Assembly: GCA_900768845.1 (NCBI GenBank)
Contig: CAAGEK010000012.1
Location: forward strand, 1 to 64,000
Direction: 5' to 3'
From: Alphaproteobacteria bacterium
GTDB lineage: Bacteria; Pseudomonadota; Alphaproteobacteria; CAAGCB01; CAG-977
DNA: 64,000 bases
Program-made: the position numbers and the translations under genes
Notes under the pieces: generated by a model
What the model saw: the letters and a program-made list of their open reading frames with translations, nothing else
What the model was told of the DNA's origin: nothing
The model's database searches: none
Shown: positions 51,058 through 59,468 of the stretch, piece after piece
Layout: every line of letters starts with the position of its first letter
Position numbering within the stretch: position 1 is the first letter of the stretch

Positions 51058-51084
51058 AAAATATTCTGAACAGTTCACTGCAAA
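51058..51084 (-). promoter_or_regulatory. Putative late promoter/activator site (Plys equivalent)
   Basis: Identical over 27 bp to 43987-44013, with the CAGTGAACTG dyad and an AT-rich -10-like tail on the minus strand. It precedes the first late operon. Confidence 0.6.
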
Positions 51085-51241
51085 CGGCGGATTTGCTTTT
51101 GTTTTTGACAATAAGACAACGACGGAAAAAGCACAAGAGGGAAAATATCCCTGCAGATTGACGCAGACTTATTTTTCGGATTAAAATATTTACAGACACA
51201 ACCTTACATATCTATCTATTGTCAAGCGGAGAATCTCCTTT

Positions 51242-52573
51242 ATGAACGATGAAGTCATATTGATAATCGCCCTTCTTTTCTTTATCGCTTTATCTGTTTT
51301 TTGCGCGGCGAAGCACAATAAACTTTACGAAAAATATAAAGATGTCATTGATATCGAAAAAGAAAAATCAAAACAAAATATCTTATTGGAACAAATCAAA
51401 AAAGAGATACGCGATCTCCAAAACACTTATAAAAGCAAATACCACACTTATGAAGAGCTAAACAAAGAACTTTCTTTTTTGGAAGGCAAAGCCGAACTTA
51501 ACTCTGTCGGTTTATACGAACCGTTTTTTAATTTTGATTCTTCTGAAAAATACAAATCAGCCCTTCAAAACAATTATAACCGCCAAAAAAAGATGGTTCA
51601 GGAAAAAAAAGCCGTTTTATATAACAATAGCCTGACACTTGACGGCAGCGCGAAAAAAGCCGAACGGTGGGCAAAAAAATGGATGAAACTTGCCTTACGT
51701 GCTTTTAACGGTGAATGCGACGCGATTATTTCAAAAGTACGCTGGAATAATATAAAAATAATGGAAGAGCGTATTTTTAAAGCGTTTGAGCAGATAAACG
51801 AAACTGTCGAAAATGCCGGCATATCAATTACAGATGCTTATTTCAGGTTAAAACTGGACGAGTTACGTCTGACTTATGAAGAAGCTAAGAAGAAACAAGA
51901 TGAAAAAGAAGAACAACGCCGGATTCGCGAATTGCAAAAGGAAGAGGAAAGGCGGCAAAAAGAAATAGAAAAAGCTCAGCAAGAAGCTGAAAAAGAAATA
52001 TCTTCAACACAAAAAGCCCTTAAAAAGAAAGAAGAGGAAGCTTCCGGTTTTTCCGGAGCGGAGGCAGAAAAATATAAAGCGGAGATCGAAGCGTTAAAAC
52101 GACAGCTTGAAGAAGCAACCGCTAAAAAAGAACGCGCTTTAGCACAAGCACAGTTGACACGTGCCGGACATATTTATGTTATTTCAAACATTGGTTCTTT
52201 CGGCGAAAGCGTATATAAAATCGGCATGACACGGCGACTTGATCCTTTGGAGCGCGTAAATGAGTTGGGCGACGCATCGGTTCCGTTTAAATTTGATGTG
52301 CATGCCTTGATTTATTCGGAAGATGCGCCGGCTTTGGAAACCTCATTGCATAAAGCGTTTGCCGATAAAAAAGTAAATATGGTTAATGACCGCCGTGAAT
52401 TTTTCCGAGTTTCTCTTGATGAAATCGAAAAAGAAGTACATAAAAATTTTGCACAAATTGAATTTATAAAAGAGCCTGAAGCCGAAGAGTACAGGGAAAC
52501 ATTGGCGATAAAAAATAAAACAAAAGCCGTGGAGTCCTTACAAGAAAACAAACACTTACCGTCTGAAATTTAA
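51242..52573 (+). CDS. Membrane-anchored DUF4041 / T5orf172 (GIY-YIG superfamily) cargo protein
   Basis: The 443-aa protein has one N-terminal membrane helix (ILIIALLFFIALSVF). A DUF4041-like helical region follows, then a charged coiled coil (about 205-300) and a C-terminal T5orf172 domain (GHIYVISNIG...VYKIGMTRRLDPLERVNELG, then ETSLHKAF and REFFRV). It is on the plus strand, AT-rich, and convergent with mor by 4 bp. This is the pattern of a lysogeny-expressed cargo gene. Proteins of this plan occur in prophages and defence regions; an anti-phage role is inference. GGAGAATCTCC before the ATG can fold on itself. Confidence 0.8.
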   Translation: MNDEVILIIALLFFIALSVFCAAKHNKLYEKYKDVIDIEKEKSKQNILLEQIKKEIRDLQNTYKSKYHTYEELNKELSFLEGKAELNSVGLYEPFFNFDSSEKYKSALQNNYNRQKKMVQEKKAVLYNNSLTLDGSAKKAERWAKKWMKLALRAFNGECDAIISKVRWNNIKIMEERIFKAFEQINETVENAGISITDAYFRLKLDELRLTYEEAKKKQDEKEEQRRIRELQKEEERRQKEIEKAQQEAEKEISSTQKALKKKEEEASGFSGAEAEKYKAEIEALKRQLEEATAKKERALAQAQLTRAGHIYVISNIGSFGESVYKIGMTRRLDPLERVNELGDASVPFKFDVHALIYSEDAPALETSLHKAFADKKVNMVNDRREFFRVSLDEIEKEVHKNFAQIEFIKEPEAEEYRETLAIKNKTKAVESLQENKHLPSEI

Positions 52574-52947
52574 AACAGTTCGCCCTGTTTTTTGTCTTCT
52601 TTCAATTCGGCTTTGACTTTCAGGACGTAACGTTCAGTGACGCCCAAAATGCGGCAAAGTTGACGGTTGGATATGTTGCCGTCGGCTTCAATAATCAGCG
52701 ATTTCTTTAAACGCCGATACGCGCCGCGGGGAATAAACAAACGCTGTCCGCCGAAGTTCTTGCACAATTTCTTATAATTTTCAAAGCCGATCAGCCGCGC
52801 TATTTTATGTTTTTCCAAAGCAACGCGCGGAATATAAAACGATCCGATGCCGCCGAAATTGTCCATAAGGACAACGGCGGCGTCAAATCCTACCGTTTCG
52901 GCGATTTCTAACATCGACATCGGCAACGTTATTCCGTTTTTTTTCAT
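52570..52947 (-). CDS. mor: Mor-type transcription activator
   Basis: The 125-aa protein has the Mor/C fold: an N-terminal dimer domain (FDAAVVLMDNFGGIGSFYIPR) and a C-terminal HTH (ISNRQLCRILGVTERYVLKV). In Mu, Mor turns on the middle promoter and C the late ones. I see only one such gene here, so it may act directly on the late repeats. Confidence 0.9.
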   Translation of the reverse strand: MKKNGITLPMSMLEIAETVGFDAAVVLMDNFGGIGSFYIPRVALEKHKIARLIGFENYKKLCKNFGGQRLFIPRGAYRRLKKSLIIEADGNISNRQLCRILGVTERYVLKVKAELKEDKKQGELF

Positions 52948-53360
52948 ACCGATTCTCCGATCCGTTTAATCCACTGTTTCAGGATTTCGATGATTTTCTG
53001 CTGTTGGTCGGGCTGTAGCCACTGAACGCTGTCAATGCCCGTGTATTTTTTCACAAACGCGTCAAGCGCAGTTTTGTCGGTTGATTGAACCGCTCCCAAA
53101 GCCTGCAATTCGCCCCAAAGCGCATAGATTTTTTTAATGCCGTCAGACGGGGTGCGGCGGAAAGCCTTTTTCCTCGGCGTTTTCCAGCCCAAAGATTTAA
53201 ATTCGTTGATTAAATCGACAAGCTGGGAATAACGGCACTTTGCCGCGCTGTCTTTTCCGGTTATGCGCCGCACAATGTCGCGGTACTGTTCATCGTCAAG
53301 GTTCAGCTGTGCTTTTGCAATATGAATTTTTGCAATCAGGGGGCGTTTATCCGCGGTCAT
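52944..53360 (-). CDS. gemA: GemA/gp16 family regulatory protein (DUF1018)
   Basis: The 138-aa protein starts with IAKIHIAKAQLNLDDEQYRDIVRRITGKDS and has RRTPSDGIKKIYALWGEL, the gp16/GemA pattern. In Mu, GemA alters host gene expression and DNA supercoiling. It overlaps mor by 4 bp. Confidence 0.9.
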   Translation of the reverse strand: MTADKRPLIAKIHIAKAQLNLDDEQYRDIVRRITGKDSAAKCRYSQLVDLINEFKSLGWKTPRKKAFRRTPSDGIKKIYALWGELQALGAVQSTDKTALDAFVKKYTGIDSVQWLQPDQQQKIIEILKQWIKRIGESV

Positions 53361-53728
53361 TTCGCATCGCCTTTCAGAAGTTCGTTAATTTTCACTTTCC
53401 AGAAATAGTGCGCTTCATCTGCTACGCCTTCACGGTAGCTATCGACTTTTTCCAAATACTTTTTTGCTGTTTTTAAAGCGTTTCGGAGTTCTTCGTTTTC
53501 TTCCTGAAGATCGCTGACATCGTCCTCAAGATCGCTTTTTTCGAGTTCCGTATAGCTTAAATCATTTTCAAGCTCATCAACCCAACCGATCCATTTCCTT
53601 TCTGCATCCGCTCCCTCTATTTTCGCTATGGCGTTTGCGCGAATGCTCGGCAACAGATCAGATAAAAGATTGCCGATTTTTATTCCACCTATTAAAATAT
53701 CATCTCCGATTATTTTTATTTCACACAT
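53357..53728 (-). CDS. Early coiled-coil protein of unknown function
   Basis: The 123-aa protein has a beta-hairpin start (CEIKIIGDDILIGGIKIG) and an acidic coiled coil (about 50-100). AAGGAGAAAAAA precedes the ATG. Overlaps gemA by 4 bp. Confidence 0.65.
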   Translation of the reverse strand: MCEIKIIGDDILIGGIKIGNLLSDLLPSIRANAIAKIEGADAERKWIGWVDELENDLSYTELEKSDLEDDVSDLQEENEELRNALKTAKKYLEKVDSYREGVADEAHYFWKVKINELLKGDAK

Positions 53729-54245
53729 TTTTTTCTCCTTTTAAAAAGGCTTCTTCGTAATCCTCCGCCTTTTTATAGATGCCGTATAAAGGTTTGTCTT
53801 TTTCTTCCCCGGAAATGCCGAAAAATTCGATCAATGCTTTTAAAAAGGCTTCTAATTTCGGGGCGCGAAAGGCTGTATCAACAAACGTGTGGGCTTTCGG
53901 GCTGTAGTGGTAATAATTCTTTTGCAGGTGTTCTTCGGCATCGCTTTCGGTCAGGAACATTCCGCGCGGACAACTGCGTTCTTCCATAAATCCGTAAACG
54001 ACGTCGGGCAGATCAATAAAATCTTCTTCTGTTATGGATAGGTTATGTTTGTTACTATAACGTTCATAGCTTAGAAATTCGCCGTCTTCATATAGATGCG
54101 GTTCGCCACATCGGTCTTGCACAAAACAAGTATAATAATCCATGATCGTATAATAAACCGGCATCGCATTGCCTCGCCGGTACTGCGTTTTGTATTCGGT
54201 CAAAAAGTCTTTGATGATTTTCAGATTTTGTACGTCGTCTTTCAT
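53721..54245 (-). CDS. Early protein of unknown function
   Basis: The 174-aa acidic protein is rich in Tyr and Cys with no motif I recognise. AAAGGAACAAGCT precedes the ATG; overlaps the next gene by 8 bp. Confidence 0.65.
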   Translation of the reverse strand: MKDDVQNLKIIKDFLTEYKTQYRRGNAMPVYYTIMDYYTCFVQDRCGEPHLYEDGEFLSYERYSNKHNLSITEEDFIDLPDVVYGFMEERSCPRGMFLTESDAEEHLQKNYYHYSPKAHTFVDTAFRAPKLEAFLKALIEFFGISGEEKDKPLYGIYKKAEDYEEAFLKGEKNV

Positions 54246-54274
54246 AGCTTGTTCCTTTCATTTTTCTAATTGAA

Positions 54275-54341
54275 AGCGGGAGCGGGACTCGAACCCGCAA
54301 CCTTTGACGTCACCTTGCTCTACCGATTGAGCTATCCCGCT
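54275..54341 (-). tRNA. Truncated tRNA-like RNA (67 nt) within the early operon
   Basis: The acceptor stem is a perfect 7 bp (AGCGGGA/TCCCGCT), the D-arm is GCTC/GAGC with an 8-nt loop containing GG, and the T-arm is GCGGG-TTCGAGT-CCCGC. Between the D and T arms there are only 18 nt, where a normal tRNA has 22-23. They cannot form a 5-bp anticodon stem, and no CCA is encoded. The anticodon is therefore not readable. It may be a decayed tRNA or a tRNA-like element kept for RNA processing. Confidence 0.6.
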
Positions 54342-54358
54342 ATTGTTGTAGTATTTCA

Positions 54359-54421
54359 GGACTGATTTTCCTTGTGTCCGGGGCGGCGGTGAACCGCCCC
54401 GCCCATAAAGAAAATCAGTCC
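54359..54421 (-). ncRNA. Long stable stem-loop next to the tRNA-like RNA
   Basis: GGACTGATTTTC (54359-54370) pairs perfectly with GAAAATCAGTCC (54410-54421), enclosing an inner 8-bp stem CGGGGCGG/CCGCCCCG. It includes the stop codon of the GapR-like gene and lies 17 nt before the tRNA-like RNA. No T-run, so not a simple terminator. Confidence 0.6.
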
Positions 54422-54654
54422 AAGCCAATGGCTTGTCTGTAGCAGTCAACGATGAATTCCTTTTCCTGCCTGTCTTGTTCGTCAATTCGGCGTAAACGCA
54501 GGAGTTCTTTTATCGCGGCAATGTCAAAATTTGCCGTTTTCGCCTCCTCAAGGACTTCTTTTATATCGTTCTGAAGGGCTTTCTTTTCTTCTTCTAAATG
54601 TTCGATGCGCTCAATATATGAAAGCAGCCGTTCTCCGTCGATTTTTTCGCTCAT
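54415..54654 (-). CDS. GapR-like DUF2312 protein
   Basis: The 79-aa protein (DGERLLSYIERIEHLEEEKKAL..., then ALNDIKEV-type and LRLRRIDEQDRQEKE) matches DUF2312 along its length. GapR of Caulobacter binds overtwisted DNA and helps topoisomerases. A phage copy could aid replicative transposition or take over host DNA. Confidence 0.82.
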   Translation of the reverse strand: MSEKIDGERLLSYIERIEHLEEEKKALQNDIKEVLEEAKTANFDIAAIKELLRLRRIDEQDRQEKEFIVDCYRQAIGLD

Positions 54655-54665
54655 TCGTTTTCCCC

Positions 54666-55286
54666 TTATGCTTTGGCCAAATCAACGGTTACGGCGCGCC
54701 ACGGGGATTCCGCCGTGTCCCGTTCGTAAAAGCGGTAATACAGTTTTGATCCGTCAATTCTGATGCTGTCGGTGATGGCTTGCATGGCGCGTTGCCACGT
54801 TTCGTCTTTGATGTCCAAGCGGCGGAGCGACAACAGGGCGTTGCGGTTGATTTTGCCTTCCTTGTCGACTTGGAAAGCGTGGTCGATCAGCGTGACGATT
54901 TCAGGCCGGCTGTCCGCGCCCCATTCGTTGATGCATTCGTCAATTAAGGTTTTCGCGGTTTGCAGTTCCGCGCCGAACGTAATGTTTTCTGAAATCGCGA
55001 CCTGAACTTTTTTCAGCCCGTCATACGTTTGAAACGTCATATTGCCCTTACGACCGCCTTTTTTTACGCCGTACTTTTCGTCAATCAGCGACAAATAAGC
55101 CGCGATATCGTCGCCCGTGTGGCCTTTAAACCGCGAGATCTGGTCGGACAACGCGCAGGCAAAGTCCATAATTTTATGCACCAGCTGGTCTTCCAGCTTT
55201 TCCGTCGGCTTGACAATGCTTTCGGGGACAAGCCGTCCCGCCGCGTCTTTCATGTATCCCGCGGGGATTTGAGTTTCTTTTTCCAT
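54666..55286 (-). CDS. DUF3164 early protein
   Basis: The 206-aa protein begins IPAGYMKDAAGRLVPESIVKP and has TFQTYDGLKKVQVAISENITFGAELQ, the DUF3164 family of Mu-like phages. Its role is unknown. AAAGGAAATAAT precedes the ATG. Confidence 0.88.
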   Translation of the reverse strand: MEKETQIPAGYMKDAAGRLVPESIVKPTEKLEDQLVHKIMDFACALSDQISRFKGHTGDDIAAYLSLIDEKYGVKKGGRKGNMTFQTYDGLKKVQVAISENITFGAELQTAKTLIDECINEWGADSRPEIVTLIDHAFQVDKEGKINRNALLSLRRLDIKDETWQRAMQAITDSIRIDGSKLYYRFYERDTAESPWRAVTVDLAKA

Positions 55287-55287
55287 A

Positions 55288-55437
55288 TTATTTCCTTTCT
55301 CTGATGGGTGGTTTGTGGGTGAGTTTAAAAAGTAAAAAGCGGATCATTTGCCGAAGCGTCTTTAATACCCCGTCGGGCAGACGTTCAGCCCGGGACGGCT
55401 CGCCCCTAAGCAGCCGGCGGAAGCGGATCATCGTCAT
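55288..55437 (-). CDS. Small basic early protein (49 aa)
   Basis: ATG 55437 follows GCAAAGGAAATA and lies in the end of the preceding gene. The peptide is Arg-rich with one short hydrophobic stretch. Unknown. Confidence 0.45.
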   Translation of the reverse strand: MTMIRFRRLLRGEPSRAERLPDGVLKTLRQMIRFLLFKLTHKPPIRERK

Positions 55438-55702
55438 TATTTCCTTTGCTATATACTGTCCCCGGAACAACGCCCAGATGACGCAGGCGAACGGCAACCG
55501 CGACGGTTTCTTTGGATACGCCTGCTTTGTCGGAAAACTCGTTTTCCAAAACGGCGACTTCGTTTTTGATGCGGATCAGCTTTTTGATTTCTCTGTCCAT
55601 TATTGACGGCGGAATAAATCCTTGCGGTTCTTGCCCGTATTCGCGGGTCAGTGCGGAAACCACGCCGAAAATCTGTTGCGATAAAGTCGTGTTTAACGGC
55701 AT
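55406..55702 (-). CDS. Early protein of unknown function
   Basis: The 98-aa protein is mostly helical (IMDREIKKLIRIKNEVAVLENEF) with a possible HTH (AGVSKETVAVAVRLR) and an acidic end. AAAGGAGAATGAAAA precedes the ATG. Confidence 0.6.
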   Translation of the reverse strand: MPLNTTLSQQIFGVVSALTREYGQEPQGFIPPSIMDREIKKLIRIKNEVAVLENEFSDKAGVSKETVAVAVRLRHLGVVPGTVYSKGNNDDDPLPPAA

Positions 55703-55705
55703 TTT

Positions 55706-56023
55706 TCATTCTCCTTTTTTAAAGTGAGGGCATCCGTTGCGGCAGGCTTTATAAAGAGCCACGCGCTGGGGATTAACGGCGGAAAATTTTTGTTTTTGGT
55801 AACGAATGCAACGGTGAACGGAGAGTTCGCCCAAAACGGGGCAAATCAGCAAAGCGTTTTTAAAGCATCCGTTAAACGTGCGTTCAACGGCACTTAAATC
55901 GCCGGCATACCGTCCTTTTAAAACAAGGCTGATTGTGGCAGCGGAATAGCCCATTTCTTTGGCGACTTTGGCTTGGGAAGTCTTGGCGCATTCGGCTTTT
56001 AATTCGGAAATCCAATCAGTCAT
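55706..56023 (-). CDS. HTH regulator with a C-terminal Cys cluster
   Basis: The 105-aa protein has an HTH (SQAKVAKEMGYSAATISLVLKG) and then CPVLG, HRCIRYQ, and ACRNGCPH, four Cys that may bind metal. Similar small regulators occur in the early operon of Mu-like phages. GGAGGCAAGCG precedes the ATG. Confidence 0.75.
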   Translation of the reverse strand: MTDWISELKAECAKTSQAKVAKEMGYSAATISLVLKGRYAGDLSAVERTFNGCFKNALLICPVLGELSVHRCIRYQKQKFSAVNPQRVALYKACRNGCPHFKKGE

Positions 56024-56603
56024 CGCTTGCCTCCTGTTGCCAGACGATCTTTTGCAAATTCGGATCGAATACGGTTTTTAATCGCTGGATCATCGGAGCG
56101 CGCGGCCCCGTGTAACGTGAAGAGATAAAACAATAAAAACCGTCTTTTTCACGGCGCAGGTATCCTGCCTTGCACAAAGTTTTCGCATAGGCTTTTGCCG
56201 TTAATATCGAAACCGGCGTTTCTTCGGTTGACGCCGTAACGGATAAATCCGTATGGCTGAACTTTTTTAAAATGCGCATGGCGTGCCACATCTGTTGCGT
56301 TCCGTTCCCCAATGTTGAAAGTTCTCCTTTGGAATTCACGTTCGGGGCATTCACTCCGACGTCTTTTGCCAATTTGAAAATCGTCGGTGTTTTTACATCG
56401 CCTTCCGTCGCTTTAATAACATACCCGCCAGCGACAAGAGCGCGGAGATACGTTCTTAAAGTTTCCCGCTTCAAATCGCAGAAACTGTTCGCCAGACCCG
56501 TCAATGTAAATCCGTCCTTGTGGGCGCGAATAGCCTCCCACATCGCTTGGCGACCGCTGGGATTTTTGGCTTTCATGCGCAAGTGTATCGGTTTGTTCGC
56601 CAT
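56016..56603 (-). CDS. Tandem winged-helix early protein
   Basis: The 195-aa protein has two similar winged-helix domains. The first is SGRQAMWEAIRAHKDGFTLTGLA and the second TQQMWHAMRILKKFSHTDLSV, each followed by a recognition helix and a wing (GGYVIKAT, AGYLRREK). It probably binds DNA near the transposition proteins. ATG 56603 overlaps the B stop (TGATG). Confidence 0.7.
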   Translation of the reverse strand: MANKPIHLRMKAKNPSGRQAMWEAIRAHKDGFTLTGLANSFCDLKRETLRTYLRALVAGGYVIKATEGDVKTPTIFKLAKDVGVNAPNVNSKGELSTLGNGTQQMWHAMRILKKFSHTDLSVTASTEETPVSILTAKAYAKTLCKAGYLRREKDGFYCFISSRYTGPRAPMIQRLKTVFDPNLQKIVWQQEASDD

Positions 56604-57346
56604 CACAGCCCCGCTTTCCGCGCCATCGGCGGCACGCCCGTGAAGAAATCGCGCTGATAATCGGCCGAACCGACCGTTTTTAATCCTTTCGTCGTTGCAA
56701 ATTCACGCACGCGGTCAAGGTTGACGCAGACACGGCGCACGGAACCCGCGCTTTCTTTCAGGATTTTTTCGCACAAGTCCTGTTCTACCGTAACGCCGTT
56801 CGCATACAATTTTGCCAGATGTTTGACGTCGTCGATTGACGCCGGTTGCGCCGCCACCCAGTCAAGCATACGGCCGTGAACGCGCTCCCATTTTTGAAGT
56901 TTCACCGGCATCGCTTCTTCTCCGATTAAAATGATTGTGGCCTGCGAACTTTCGTAAATATCCCGAACGACTTCAATCATGCGTTTTTGAACCAAGAAAT
57001 CCGCTTCATCTATGATTAAAGGACGCTGGGAAAGCGAGAGTTCTTCGCCGATCTGATCCATCATGTCGGGGATTGTGTAAGCGGGCTGAATGCCCATTTC
57101 TCCCAAAATCGAAGCGCAGAGCTTTTTCGGCGTCCAAACGCTTTTGACTTGGACGTGATAGGCTTTGTGCTTGTTCGCCGCGTAAATCGCCGCAAACGTC
57201 TTTCCGTAGCCGGAAAACCCGTAAAAGGTCGCCATGCCCGGCAGACCGTAATCGCGGTTTTTAACGCGGTATACCAGTTCGTTCAAAAGTGCCACATTGC
57301 GTAGCGGGGCGATTGTATTCTTGACAGTTTCGTTCATTTTTGCCAT
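56603..57346 (-). CDS. Transposition ATPase (MuB-like)
   Basis: The 247-aa AAA+ ATPase has Walker A GFSGYGKT (43-50) and Walker B LIIDEAD (110-116), with the small domain SAGSVRRVCVNLDRV. MuB-type proteins bind target DNA and deliver it to the transposase, and give target immunity. An ATG three codons in (57337) is an alternative start. Confidence 0.92.
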   Translation of the reverse strand: MAKMNETVKNTIAPLRNVALLNELVYRVKNRDYGLPGMATFYGFSGYGKTFAAIYAANKHKAYHVQVKSVWTPKKLCASILGEMGIQPAYTIPDMMDQIGEELSLSQRPLIIDEADFLVQKRMIEVVRDIYESSQATIILIGEEAMPVKLQKWERVHGRMLDWVAAQPASIDDVKHLAKLYANGVTVEQDLCEKILKESAGSVRRVCVNLDRVREFATTKGLKTVGSADYQRDFFTGVPPMARKAGL

Positions 57347-57395
57347 TCTTCCTTTGTTTTGTGGTTGGCGGTTGTCCGAAAGGACGCCGCCTTTT

Positions 57396-59468
57396 TTATG
57401 CCGTCAGAGCCGCTTCCATTCCGAAATCCTGCGCAAAGTCCATGCGCTGAATGTATTCGGGCGATCTGGAATATTCGGCGAACCAACGGCGGTCTTCGGC
57501 GGAAATGCTTTCCCCGTTTTCGATTTGTCGGCCGATAGCGACGGCTTTGCGGAACCGAGCCGCAGGCGTGTCAATATCGGCAACGGGCTGAGCCTTCTGT
57601 TCAGCCTCAAATTCTTTTAAAAATTCTTCGTTTTTGGCGGCTTCTTCTTCGGTAACCGGAGCGGCCTCAGGGGCGGGTAAAGCAGGTTGCCCTAATGCTT
57701 CGCGAAATCCTATCTCACGTTTTTCATTTCGCTTCAGCTGTCCGATCAGTCGCTGATGTGCTTTATGTTCTGCCGCGCTGATCGGCATATATGCTTTCTT
57801 GTTACCTTCCCAGACTGCCACACAAATCAACCGTCCCGGAACACGCCGCATATCCAGCTCGCGCACCCATACTTTCAGCGGATTATGTATATCAAACCCG
57901 ACAGCGACTTCTTCATCATGATAATGGGTCAGTAACGGTGAAGTGTATGTATTGTCAAAAATGCTGACGGTACAACGCAGGCATTTGCGAATTTCAAACG
58001 GGCGTACCAAGTCGTCAGTTTCTGCAGGCGTTAGAATTTCCGGCCTGAAATCAGGATATTCCGGATTACCGCGATCCCACATTTCATTCGGCGTCATGTG
58101 ACGTTTTTTACCGGTTTCGGGATCATTGATGATCGGCAAAGAAGAATGAGGACGGTTGTTGTATGCCTCCAAACAACGATCACAATATGCAACAAAGCCT
58201 TGCCAATCCGGTAAAGTTTTACTGCGTCCGTCTTCTTTGATTTCACGTTTAACCAGTTTGTAAACTTTTTGCTTGGCTTCCGGATCCATTGCCTCTCCCA
58301 TGTAGGTCGGCAAACGCTTTGCCGCACGTACCCAGATTGACTGATGCAGTCGTTCAATCTGGCCACGCGCTTGGGAATTGTAAGCAATGCTGTTCTTTTT
58401 CGTGATGCCCAAACGGGCGCAAAACATATCAATAACCGTATTGTTGAAGCCTTTGCCATTATCAACGTAAAAGATATCAGGGACGCCGTTTGTCATAACG
58501 GCATGGCGCATTGCATCCATGACGGAAGTTGTCGATTCCGATATATTTAAACTGAAGCCGACGGCTTTTCTGGAATAAATATCAATAACGGTTGTTACTT
58601 CAGGACGATAAGGCTTTCCGTGTATCGGATTTGCAATGATGGCGTCAAACGTATGGCCGTCCGAAGAATAAATCGCTCCCGGCCACAGATTTGATGTATC
58701 CCGCGCTACGTAAGCTCTGAAAGCCTTTCCTTCCCGCGCCCAAACCCGCCCTTTGTTCGCCAGCAGCTTGCCGATTTTATTCAAATAAAACTTTGCCTGA
58801 CGATACGTCGGTGCGATTGACGGATAATCTTCCCGCATATCCTCTAAGGCTGACTGCAAACTTGGTTTTTGCGGCCGAAAATAGTATTTCGAAAACAATT
58901 TGAACCATTCGGGAGCAACAATCTGTTCATCTTTTGCAGGGGTGGGCATCAACCCTTTTAAGCCCGCCGTTTCACGCAGTTTGTACCAATTAAACAAGCT
59001 GGCGCGGGATAATTTGACCGTTTCGCCGGCCTTTGCGTTTGCTTTGCGGATCAGTTCGACAAAAGACGGTTCCAACGTTCCGTTTTTCAGTCCGTTTAAA
59101 ACGGCTTTAATCGCGTTGTTTTTCCCGCACGTTACCGCCAGATTGTCAATCGCGGACAAAACCGCCGCTCGCGCTTCAGCCGTTTCACGCTGCCAGGCTT
59201 TGGCTTCGGATAAATCGGCATCGTCGGGACGTTCGATCACAGCCTTTGAACGGCGTTCGGGAACGCTTGACAATGAACGGCGCGCCAGTTCTTCTTTAGC
59301 CTTAGCCGGTAAACTCGAGATGTTGTACTCTCTGCCGCCTCCGCGACCGCATCGGGGACGAGATTGCCAATGTTCGCGAGCAGCTTTTTCAATAATGTTT
59401 TTCTTAGCGGACGGAATATCCGGTAATTTCAGATCGGCTAGTTCCTGAGCAGAAAACCATTCCTTCAT
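57396..59468 (-). CDS. Mu-type DDE transposase (MuA)
   Basis: The 690-aa protein starts with the Mu end-binding HTH (EWFSAQELADLKLP, then HWQSRPRCGRGGGREYNISSLP split by an insert). The RNase-H-like core carries D270 (SSDGHTFD), D336 (YVDNGKGF) and E372 (GQIERLHQ), close to MuA D269 and D336. A beta-barrel and a C-terminal B-binding region follow. It integrates and replicates the phage. AAGGAGGCGGTC precedes the ATG. Confidence 0.95.
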   Translation of the reverse strand: MKEWFSAQELADLKLPDIPSAKKNIIEKAAREHWQSRPRCGRGGGREYNISSLPAKAKEELARRSLSSVPERRSKAVIERPDDADLSEAKAWQRETAEARAAVLSAIDNLAVTCGKNNAIKAVLNGLKNGTLEPSFVELIRKANAKAGETVKLSRASLFNWYKLRETAGLKGLMPTPAKDEQIVAPEWFKLFSKYYFRPQKPSLQSALEDMREDYPSIAPTYRQAKFYLNKIGKLLANKGRVWAREGKAFRAYVARDTSNLWPGAIYSSDGHTFDAIIANPIHGKPYRPEVTTVIDIYSRKAVGFSLNISESTTSVMDAMRHAVMTNGVPDIFYVDNGKGFNNTVIDMFCARLGITKKNSIAYNSQARGQIERLHQSIWVRAAKRLPTYMGEAMDPEAKQKVYKLVKREIKEDGRSKTLPDWQGFVAYCDRCLEAYNNRPHSSLPIINDPETGKKRHMTPNEMWDRGNPEYPDFRPEILTPAETDDLVRPFEIRKCLRCTVSIFDNTYTSPLLTHYHDEEVAVGFDIHNPLKVWVRELDMRRVPGRLICVAVWEGNKKAYMPISAAEHKAHQRLIGQLKRNEKREIGFREALGQPALPAPEAAPVTEEEAAKNEEFLKEFEAEQKAQPVADIDTPAARFRKAVAIGRQIENGESISAEDRRWFAEYSRSPEYIQRMDFAQDFGMEAALTA

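Noticed and set aside
54258..54485. Minus-strand frame across the tRNA-like region (SGIAQSVEQ-type peptide)
   Set aside because: This peptide is the usual translation artefact of tRNA genes.
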